DNA of 64,000 nucleotides from Symmachiella dynata (GTDB lineage: Bacteria > Planctomycetota > Planctomycetia > Planctomycetales > Planctomycetaceae). Under the pieces are notes generated by a model. The model searched no databases. It saw only the letters and a list, made by a program, of their open reading frames with translations, and was not told the DNA's origin. The stretch spans positions 3,835,001-3,899,000 of the forward strand of contig NZ_CP036276.1 of the NCBI RefSeq assembly GCF_007747995.1, in the 5' to 3' direction. Of this stretch, positions 7,863-15,311 are shown one piece after another; within the stretch, counting starts at the first letter, position 1; each line of letters starts with the position of its first letter. The translations under genes were made by a program, and so were the position numbers.

Positions 7863-10052
7863 GTGTGGCACCGCATCCTTGGCTTGGAACCATCGCGCAC
7901 GTTGATCGCCGCCAAATCGACCTTGGCGATCGTCATCGGTTATGGATTAGGGCTGGGATTTGATTGGAAAGCTTCGTCAATTGCCACCACAATTATCGTA
8001 TTGCAGACGGCGTCGCTGGGCACCACGCTGAAAAAAGCCTCCTTGCGGATGATCGGAACGCTTTCGGGGGCACTCGTGGGCGTGGTCATAGTCGCGACTT
8101 GCGCGCACGATCGAGAGCTATTCATTTTGGCGATGGCTGTGGTCGCCGCTGTTTGCGTTTGGGGGATGCAATCGAGCTCCCACCAGTATGCGTGGATGCT
8201 CGTGATGCTCACTTGCGCAATTGTGGGTTGGCCGACGGCGATGAATCCCGCGGATACATTCCATACGTGCGTTGACCGTGTGACCGCCGTGACCGTGGGA
8301 GTCGTTTTAAGCAGCCTGGTCCACGGCGTGTTTTGGCCAGTGACAGCCGGCCAAAACTTCGAGCGGAGCATGCAGGAGGTTGTTGAGGGCTGTCGCGACC
8401 TGGTATTGCTCATCCGTCGCGGTTTGCTGAATCAGGACATCGATGTGCAAGCCATTGATAAGATGGAGATCAAGCTGATCTCGCTATCAACATCAATCTC
8501 CGCCACTCTCAATGCGGCTCGTGTCGATTCCAAGCACATTCGTCGGCATTATCGCCAATACGAGCAGCTGGGCGACGCGTTAGAAGAACTCGTTCTGGCC
8601 ACAACCGCCATCGGCGGGACAGCCACTCTTTATCGCGAAGTGTTGATGGTCCCCGCGGTTTCTCATTCAGCTTCTTTGCAACAAATGCTCGACACGTTGG
8701 ACGACGTCTGTTCGGCAACTGTCCAACAGCTGGCAATGCCCCGTGACGGTTCCCATTACCAAGACGAAACCAAGGCCGCTTCCATTCTCGAGTTGCAGGA
8801 CCAGACTCTAGCGGGATCCCAAGGAACCGTCGCCTTTCGTTTGTTACTCAATTCAATGCTCACCTTCCAGGAGGCAGCTTTACGTGTGCGATCGGCAATC
8901 GCCGAAGCCGAAGTTTCTAGTGCCGAAGCGAATGCGGCATCGACGATTCCGCAAACAGGTCCGGACACGAAAACCCCTTTCGCCAAGTCAGCGTTGGCCG
9001 GCCTACAGGTAGTCGCCAGTGCATGGTTCTTCGTATTGCTCAATTGGCCGCCGGGACTGCAATCCGCAATGATTTTGACAATGATCTTTGTCTATCTAAA
9101 CGCGCAATTGCCAGTAGCGCTTACTGCAAGCACGATTCTTAAAGCTGTGTTGATGGCCTTGCCAATTGCGGCTGTCTTTCATTTTATCGTGATGCCGACC
9201 CTGGATAGTTTTATCGAGCTTTCTCCTTGGCTCGCATTCCTTTTCTTTCCATTGATGTATGGCCTATCCAGTCAAAACCCACTGAAAAGCATGTCGGCAA
9301 TGCTCACTGTCAATTTAACAAATTCGCTGATCTCCGTTTCGACCACTCCGCCCCAGTACGATTTTTCTTCCTTTGCAAATACCTATCTTGGAATGAGTGG
9401 CGGTGTCGCCATAGTGCTATTACTGGCCTACCTCTTTGAAACTCGGAGTCCTCGTCGTGGTTTGCACGGAGCCTTAACGGCTTTACTCAAACAGTCCGCC
9501 GACTACCTCAAGGCGCTGGAAGACGATTCCCCAGGGCCGACCGCAGAGCCCACGCTGGCAAAAAAACATCGTATGCAATGGATGCAGCGTTTGGGGCAAT
9601 TGAAGAAGTTGTCCGCAGCCGTGGATTACCGACAAGATCCCCAAGCCAATCGCGACCAAGTCAGTACCATGCTGCAATCCTGCGATGTGTTAGTCGCGAG
9701 ACTTTTCTGGTCCTCGGTGCTCAGCGTCCCACCTCGTCGGGAGGCTAGGATTGAAAAACGGCCTTTGAATCGCGAGCATGACTGGTGCGCCGCGACAATT
9801 GCCGCGACCGCGCAGTCGCTCGGTGCGCTCCAACCGATCGACATTCAGCAGCCTGACAAGACATTGTTTCGTGACGGGGAATTTATGATGAATGCGGGAC
9901 AATCAGCGGACGTCTACGAACCCTCACTCGAAACAGAAGATATGACAAGGGCAAAGTCCACCTACTACCGCGCGCTTGCCGAAGCCATAATGGATTGCCA
10001 GCGCGAGATAAATAGGGTCGACTGGAAGCGGTGGACTCAAAGTTACTTCTAG
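7863..10052 (+). CDS. FUSC family inner-membrane transporter (AaeB-like)
   Basis: A 729-residue protein with two sets of about five to six membrane helices (residues about 10-160 and 375-530). Each is followed by a cytoplasmic domain, the duplicated FUSC/AaeB layout. The GTG start at 7863 has AAGGAG six bases upstream, formed by the end of the HlyD gene, which ends only 3 bases before. With DUF1656 and HlyD it makes an AaeXAB-type efflux system, known in E. coli for aromatic carboxylic acids. The substrate here is unknown. Confidence 0.88.
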   Translation: MWHRILGLEPSRTLIAAKSTLAIVIGYGLGLGFDWKASSIATTIIVLQTASLGTTLKKASLRMIGTLSGALVGVVIVATCAHDRELFILAMAVVAAVCVWGMQSSSHQYAWMLVMLTCAIVGWPTAMNPADTFHTCVDRVTAVTVGVVLSSLVHGVFWPVTAGQNFERSMQEVVEGCRDLVLLIRRGLLNQDIDVQAIDKMEIKLISLSTSISATLNAARVDSKHIRRHYRQYEQLGDALEELVLATTAIGGTATLYREVLMVPAVSHSASLQQMLDTLDDVCSATVQQLAMPRDGSHYQDETKAASILELQDQTLAGSQGTVAFRLLLNSMLTFQEAALRVRSAIAEAEVSSAEANAASTIPQTGPDTKTPFAKSALAGLQVVASAWFFVLLNWPPGLQSAMILTMIFVYLNAQLPVALTASTILKAVLMALPIAAVFHFIVMPTLDSFIELSPWLAFLFFPLMYGLSSQNPLKSMSAMLTVNLTNSLISVSTTPPQYDFSSFANTYLGMSGGVAIVLLLAYLFETRSPRRGLHGALTALLKQSADYLKALEDDSPGPTAEPTLAKKHRMQWMQRLGQLKKLSAAVDYRQDPQANRDQVSTMLQSCDVLVARLFWSSVLSVPPRREARIEKRPLNREHDWCAATIAATAQSLGALQPIDIQQPDKTLFRDGEFMMNAGQSADVYEPSLETEDMTRAKSTYYRALAEAIMDCQREINRVDWKRWTQSYF

Positions 10053-10091
10053 CAACGTCAGCCGGAACATCGAGGACCACAAAGGTGTTGC

Positions 10092-11303
10092 ATGTCCGAA
10101 TATCAAGTCCTGACCATCATCGCCGCATTCGTATTCGTTTACAGTCTGATGGCGTCGCGGCTAGAGAAAACACCGGTTAACGGGGCGCTCGTATATGTGG
10201 GCCTGGGAATACTCTTTGGCCCCAATGTGCTTGGCTTGGTTGGCTTCAACGTCGAAGGTGAAATGATCAGCCGGCTGGCCGAAATTGCACTCGCGATCTG
10301 TCTATTTACAGATTCGTCAAATGCAAAATTGCGCGTACTTCGACGCATCGAAGCAATTCCTTCAAGACTGTTGCTGATTGGCTTGCCACTAACCATCGTA
10401 CTCGGCTTCGGCCTGGCTTGGTTGATGTTTGGAGACCTTGGCTTTTATGAAGTCGCCCTCATCGCCACAATGCTGGCACCAACGGACGCAGCTTTGGGAA
10501 AGGCGGTTGTTACGAATCCCGCTGTGCCCGCACAAGTGCGGGAGAGCCTAAACGTCGAGAGCGGTTTGAATGACGGCATCTGTGTGCCGGTGATCTTGTT
10601 TTTTATTGCGATGGCAGCCGGTTCGGTCGAGGTATCGGAATCTACCAAGCTTGTTTTTAAACTGCCGTTGGAAGTCATCGGAATTGGAATTGCGGTTGGC
10701 GTTGGACTTGCTTCAGTCGGTGGATTCGCTTTAAGGACTTGCGCGAGTCGCGGCTGGATTGCCGGTACATGGCTGCAGATGCCGATCATTGCGCTGGCCC
10801 TTACATGTTTCGGTTTGGCGCAGTGGCTGGGGGGCAGCGGCTTCATCGCATCGTTCGTAGGTGGTTTAACTTTCGGTGCCTTAACCAAACACCACAAAGA
10901 GGAATTCCTGAATGAAGCAGAAGGAATGGCAGACGCTGTCGCGATGGTGACTTGGTTTGCCTTCGGGACTGTCGTTCTTGGTTTTCTTCTCAGTGGTTTT
11001 GATTGGCAAGTATGGGTGTATGCAATTCTCAGTCTGACCGTTGTTCGTATGTTACCGGTCTTCGTATGCCTGATTGGAAAAGGCCTTCGGAGTGACACGC
11101 TGCTGTTCATGGGCTGGTTCGGACCGCGAGGATTGGCCAGCATCGTGTTCGTGGTAATGGTCATTGGTGAACAGTTACCAGGAAACGATAGAATCGTCGC
11201 GGCCGTGACCTGGACGATCACGCTTAGTGTCATATTGCATGGATTGTCGGCAAATCCGTTGGCTACGGCGTACGGTGCCCGGGTGGGCGACTCCCCCATT
11301 TGA
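10092..11303 (+). CDS. Cation:proton antiporter (CPA family, NhaP-like)
   Basis: A 403-residue protein with about 12 membrane helices. The ion-binding helix contains the characteristic acidic motif: MLAPTDAALGKAVV followed by ESGLNDGICVP, matching the PTD and E(S/G)xxND signatures of CPA1 exchangers. There is no cytoplasmic C-terminal domain. It starts 39 bases after the FUSC gene and is preceded by AAGGTG, so it is probably part of the same transcript. It would exchange Na+ or K+ for H+ across the inner membrane; ion preference cannot be read from the sequence. Confidence 0.9.
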   Translation: MSEYQVLTIIAAFVFVYSLMASRLEKTPVNGALVYVGLGILFGPNVLGLVGFNVEGEMISRLAEIALAICLFTDSSNAKLRVLRRIEAIPSRLLLIGLPLTIVLGFGLAWLMFGDLGFYEVALIATMLAPTDAALGKAVVTNPAVPAQVRESLNVESGLNDGICVPVILFFIAMAAGSVEVSESTKLVFKLPLEVIGIGIAVGVGLASVGGFALRTCASRGWIAGTWLQMPIIALALTCFGLAQWLGGSGFIASFVGGLTFGALTKHHKEEFLNEAEGMADAVAMVTWFAFGTVVLGFLLSGFDWQVWVYAILSLTVVRMLPVFVCLIGKGLRSDTLLFMGWFGPRGLASIVFVVMVIGEQLPGNDRIVAAVTWTITLSVILHGLSANPLATAYGARVGDSPI

Positions 11304-11387
11304 AAAAGGCTCGCTGGATTCAAGCGGATGGACCGAAGGTGTATGGCGAGAAAGGTTCGTTTGATTCGTCGCCAAATCAGGCTGATC

Positions 11388-12545
11388 GCGTGGTCCAAAA
11401 ACAATGGTGGACGGAAGTCGAACACCAAGAGGAGGTTCGCGAGAAAAACACGTGGAGGAACTGTTGTCGGAACTGATCGAAACCAGCGGCTAATTGGATT
11501 TCAAATCGGAAATTATTCAGGAGTGCGCGCACGGAGAGCGCGGCTCGTATAAAAACGGTGGGCCAAGAATTCACGCTGCGCGTTCGTACCACCTGGTCAG
11601 TCCACCGAGTCGTTCGCGGCGAACAATCTCATCGAGTACGATCGTATCGTTCTCCACTGGCGGGTCGGCGCATGACGGCGGCAGGAAATCTCGCGAAAAA
11701 TGCGCTCGACCATCGTTGTAATAACGGACGTATTCAAGGACGAGGTCGTTCAGATGCTGCTCGCCGAAGACCAGGAAAATTGTCCAAGCATTCCTGCTTG
11801 ATGCTTTGGATGACTCGTTCGCAGCGAGAATCAGGTTCGGGCTTTGGATCGGCAGGACCTTGAACTTTACTCCCTCGGCTTTGAGCACATCGTCGAACTG
11901 TGCGGTGAACTTTGTATCGCGGTCACGCATCAGATAGGTCGGCTGTTCGTCGCGATCGGCGGTGTACATCAAAAAGTTCCGTGCCTGCTGCGTGACCCAC
12001 GCCGAATCCGGATGCGCCGTGGAGTTGCTGATAAAAATCTCGCGGGTCTCGACATTGATGAAGACCAGCAGGAAATAGTCCACGACTCCCCGCGGCGTGA
12101 TGACACGCTGTGTGAAAAAATCACAAGCCCACAAGGTCTTGGCGTGCATCCTGACGAACTGTTCCCACGAGCCGCGAGACCGCTTGGGCGAGGTGTCGAT
12201 CCCCTCCTCTTTGAGAATGTTTCGGACGGTTTGCCGGCAGATGCGGTTGATGCCCAGCCGCCGCAACTCGCCCAGGAATCGAGTGTAGCCGACGCCGGTT
12301 TCGCGAGCGATCTTACGGACCAATTCGCGGAGGACTTGCCGCTTCCGCGGTCGCCCTGGCTAGGCCGACTTGTAGCCGCGTCGCTCTTCCCGGACCCAGC
12401 GATGGAACATGCTGGGGGTGACGATGCTGATCAGGCGGTCGATGTCCTTGCCCAGCGGTTTCCCAAATTTGAGCAACCGGGTGCGTTCCTCCGGCTTGGT
12501 GTGAATTTCGCCAGGGATGCGAGCGCGGAGGATCGGCAGTTCTCG
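11388..12545 (-). mobile_element. Transposon relic, copy B (longest copy)
   Basis: The left boundary is the conserved outer-end sequence beginning GCGTGGTCCAAAAACAATGG at 11388. It is followed by about 180 bases shared with copies A and H, and then a nearly full-length but broken transposase on the minus strand. The right side is cut at about 12545, where the outer end of copy C begins, so copies B and C are joined head to tail. This copy best defines the family. Confidence 0.75.
11571..12545 (-). pseudogene. DDE (rve) transposase of copy B, inactivated
   Basis: The reading frame starts at the truncation near 12545 and shows a helix-turn-helix region (SIVTPSMFHRWVREERRGYKS). It then has an in-frame TAG (plus-strand 12361-12363), followed by a linker and an integrase-core domain with the first aspartate in LWACDFF and the second in MRDRDTKF. 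The third catalytic residue lies in a short out-of-frame patch that would read CERVIQSIKQE; two compensating frameshifts flank it. The end is RLGGLTRWYERAA. The architecture (HTH plus rve in one protein) resembles IS481/IS3-superfamily enzymes. It is dead through at least three lesions. Confidence 0.85.
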
Positions 12546-12840
12546 CGCGGTTCAAAAACAATGACGGACGCAAGCCAAACGCCAAAACAAGGTTCGCCTG
12601 AAAATCATTTGGAAAAACTGTCGTCGGAAGTGATGGTATCCAGCCGCAGTTGCGATTGCAATTTTCGAGTCTTTCGCCGTAGGCGCGCAACGAGAGCGCA
12701 ACTCGAATTAGAGTCGCGTGTCAAAACATCACGCAGCGCGTTCGTACCATTGGAGCAATCCGCTGAGTCGTTCGCGGCGGACGATGTCATTCAGTACGAT
12801 GGTGTTGTTTTCAGCTGGTGGGTTGGTACATCGCGCGATG
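12545..12840 (-). mobile_element. Transposon relic, copy C
   Basis: It begins with the conserved outer end GCGCGGTTCAAAAACAATGA. It continues through a diverged spacer and ends with the transposase C-terminus at about 12745-12830 on the minus strand (LNDIVRRERLSGLLQWYERAA). The rest of the transposase is absent. From 12841 to 13148 I see no gene. Confidence 0.7.
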
Positions 12841-13023
12841 CGGAATTTCTCTTCGTCGCGTTTTCTGGTGAAGCAAGCCTCTCCGCGGCAGTGCGAAGCG
12901 TTTATTTCATTTCTTGACGGACAGGGACCACCTTTCAGCACCGGCCAGTGAATCGGGAACAATGTCTCGGTGCAACCTCACCTGAAAGCTGCCCGGTGAA
13001 TCTAGGCAAGCGTACTGTCATTC

Positions 13024-13041
13024 GCTCGACTTCCGTCGAGC
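13024..13041. repeat. Short perfect hairpin
   Basis: GCTCGAC and GTCGAGC arms of 7 bp around a TTCC loop, followed on the plus strand by TTGGGGGG. It lies 108 bases before the secreted-protein gene. It is too weak and lacks the T-run needed for a confident terminator. Confidence 0.4.
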
Positions 13042-13148
13042 TTGGGGGGTTTACCTTAACTCGAAGGTCGATTACCCTACCGATTCAGCCAAAACAGCAG
13101 GTACAAGATTTTATGGTCAATTAAAAAAACGATGAAAGGAAGCAGGCA

Positions 13149-14264
13149 ATGGTTGAGCTGACAAAATTCGCCGGAACTCGAAGATTCCATCCGATTTTGA
13201 ATGCAAAGCGACTCCCTTGTTTCCTATTCGTAATCATAATTCTCTCTTCGCAAGACGCATCTGCTCAAGATCCCGCGAGGCTGCAGATAATGAATGCAGG
13301 AATCAATCTCGGATGGACTAGTGGTATTATCGAGACGGAAGGAGTCACGGCAGAAAACATTGATCAAATCGGTGCAAACCTTGCCAACGCAACCGCCGCA
13401 ATTACAGCCCTTGTTCCTCTCATCGCCTCTCCGCCTTACGACACCGATTCCTTCGTGAAGGTGAATGAAGAGATCAATCGCCTCTCTGGAAAGATCGGGG
13501 GCATGCCTCGTGACAAAGCAGCACACGAAATCTCGGCAATTTACCGGCGTCTCCAATCGGCATTACGAGTCTATCTCAGTGCCAGAACAAGAAAGCTGAC
13601 GCAAGGAGGGACCTGTGATGCAAGCACGCTCGATGTGGGATACTATTTTGGGCGGGGGCATACTGCATTGCAGCGAGGAAATCTCACCCTGGAACGAAAA
13701 TCTCGCGAAACGATGATGCATTCCATTCACACTGGAGCTGAAATCGCCAAATCACGTCCTTGTGTCTTTCCCTCTGATCAATATCTGAGCGCACCTGTCC
13801 TGGATACCCCCACCGTCGCTACATATGCATCATCGCTGACGGTGATTCAAAATGTCGCCGCCGTCGGAACGCTGCCCGCTGGCGTTGCTCTGGATCCAGC
13901 GGTAAAAATCCCCACCGCGGTTGCACCGAGTTCCGTCCCCACGACGACCTTGACAACGAGTCCTCCCCCCGACAACGGGAAAACTCCCCGTCCCGTAGTT
14001 CGCCCCGATCTATCCAAACCCTGGAGTTCAACCTGGGGGAACATTCACTGGAGCGAGAATTACTACGGTACAAAGTCCAAAACTCTGACCGGAAAACTTG
14101 TTAAGATCAATAACCGATGGGTTTTCTTCGGACGTTGGGGCCGAACAAGCAGCGATCGATCCGGGCAGGTCATGTTCACGTTCACCAGCCCCACATCTTT
14201 CGAAGGCTATTACACGGAGAATTCCAAGAAGGGAGGTTCCTGGAGGGGGGCAGCTCCGGATTAG
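13149..14264 (+). CDS. Secreted protein of unknown function
   Basis: A 371-residue protein preceded by AAAGGAAG. A signal peptide (hydrophobic run about residues 22-36, cut probably after DASAQ) is followed by a helical domain of about 150 residues. A Pro/Thr/Ser-rich linker spans about residues 245-285. A compact C-terminal domain of about 85 residues is rich in Trp, Tyr and Gly (WGNIHWSENYYG, FFGRWGR, FEGYYTENS) and looks like an antiparallel beta sheet, possibly lipocalin-like. I do not recognise the family. It sits alone between transposon relics C and D. It should act outside the inner membrane. Confidence 0.75.
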   Translation: MVELTKFAGTRRFHPILNAKRLPCFLFVIIILSSQDASAQDPARLQIMNAGINLGWTSGIIETEGVTAENIDQIGANLANATAAITALVPLIASPPYDTDSFVKVNEEINRLSGKIGGMPRDKAAHEISAIYRRLQSALRVYLSARTRKLTQGGTCDASTLDVGYYFGRGHTALQRGNLTLERKSRETMMHSIHTGAEIAKSRPCVFPSDQYLSAPVLDTPTVATYASSLTVIQNVAAVGTLPAGVALDPAVKIPTAVAPSSVPTTTLTTSPPPDNGKTPRPVVRPDLSKPWSSTWGNIHWSENYYGTKSKTLTGKLVKINNRWVFFGRWGRTSSDRSGQVMFTFTSPTSFEGYYTENSKKGGSWRGAAPD

Positions 14265-14282
14265 AACCACGTTCAGCAATAG

Positions 14283-14640
14283 TTACTCCTCGATTGAACG
14301 CTGCTTATTGCTTCGACATTCTGGAGCCTTCGGCGCGAGTTCTTCGCACGACGCACGCACAAAAGCCCAGGTCGAGAACGCTGGCGAATCAGGCAGCCCG
14401 TTCGTACCACTGAATCGGAACGACGAGTCGTACGCAATGGACAATGTCTTCGAGTACGGTCGTGTATTCTCGGCTGATGGCACGGTGAACAGGGGGGCCG
14501 ATGGCCGCAGGCCGAATGAGCCCGCTGGTCGTTGTTGTAATGGCGGACGAATTGCCGGATGAGGTAGTTTAGATGCTGCTCGGCGAAGACCAGAGAATTT
14601 TCCAGGCTTTCGCGCTTTCTATTAACCAACGGCCAAAAAG
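14283..14640 (-). pseudogene. Transposase fragment, copy D
   Basis: On the minus strand about 14520-14629 reads like the transposase C-terminal part (RESLENSLVFAEQHLNYL, then VRHYNND). It then shifts frame and resumes near 14390-14470 with the end ...YERAA, scrambled by substitutions and indels. The outer-end sequence is not recognisable here, so this is a more decayed copy in the same orientation as A, B and C. Confidence 0.7.
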
Positions 14641-14734
14641 TTTTGGCACTTCCCTCTGTTTACACAAAGAGAGACTTTTCTGTTAACCCAAAATAGTGCG
14701 CGAGACGCTCGATCTTGTCGCGCAAACCCGAATT

Positions 14735-14862
14735 CGCGTCGCCTCCCCTGCCCCGCTCTCGCAATAACGTGCGCTCATTTCATGTCTTAGGGCGGTTGAC
14801 AGCCCCAATATCTCTTTGCACAAAGAGACATTTGGTTCGAAGAGGGTTTTGAACGGGGAGAT
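14735..14862. repeat. 125-bp repeat with palindromic core, copy 1
   Basis: Shared with 21010-21142 and, more diverged, 48060-48190. Conserved blocks are CCCTGCCCCGCTCTC, TTAGGGCGGTT and GAGGGTTTT. The core TCTCTTTGCACAAAGAGA (14811-14828) is a perfect 18-base palindrome. A related CTCTGTTTACACAAAGAG lies at about 14660. All three copies lie just to the right of a transposon relic. Function unknown; it has no coding appearance. Confidence 0.7.
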
Positions 14863-15173
14863 CGGAGCAGATCATTGCCAAGTTGCGTGAAGCCAAAGTT
14901 CATCTTTCCCAAGGGATGACCATTCCCCTGATGTGCAAGAGGCTGGGGATTCATCAACAGACCTACTACAAGTGGCGACGCGAGTCTGGTGGTCTGCGGA
15001 GGGATCAGGCGATACGTTTGAAAGAGCTGGAGAAAGAGAACAATCTCCTCAAGAGGTTGCTCGCTGAATCGGAACTAGACAAAGCCATTCTGAAAGAAGC
15101 CGCGTCGGGGACTCTCGCGCAGAAGTTCAGTAAACGGTTGCCTCCGCTTTCGACCGACCGAAACGTACGCTGA
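14862..15173 (+). pseudogene. IS3-type OrfA fragment
   Basis: The frame reads EQIIAKLREAKVHLSQG, MCKRLGIHQQTYYKWRRE and LKELEKENNLLKRLLAE, then SELDKAILKEAASG: the helix-turn-helix and leucine-zipper of IS3-family OrfA. The normal start Met-Lys-Lys leader is missing, replaced by the end of the 125-bp repeat with a stop codon just upstream. The tail after ILKEAASG is unrelated and there is no OrfB. It is a truncated leftover, not a working gene. 15174-15311 holds nothing recognisable. Confidence 0.8.
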
Positions 15174-15311
15174 ACCCGTGAACCCTTGCCAATTCAATGG
15201 TTCTCGAAATCGGCCCAAAGAGAATGGTTATGAAGAGGGATTGGCACGGGGAGAGGTTGGAATCAAACGGTGGGCTTACCCCAACGCATCTTTGAAACGG
15301 GCCGTACGCAA

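Noticed and set aside
10445-11428. Long minus-strand open frame of 327 codons opposite the antiporter
   Set aside because: It mirrors the third-position pattern of the antiporter gene, is rich in Pro/Arg/Ser without domain motifs, and has no ribosome site.
11844-12917. Plus-strand frame of 357 codons through copies B and C
   Set aside because: It is antisense to the transposase pseudogene and crosses the B-C junction; the protein has no sensible composition.
14735-14862. Palindromic repeat considered as an intrinsic terminator or tRNA-like element
   Set aside because: No T-run next to the palindrome, no tRNA cloverleaf, and three copies in unrelated contexts make a repeat more likely.
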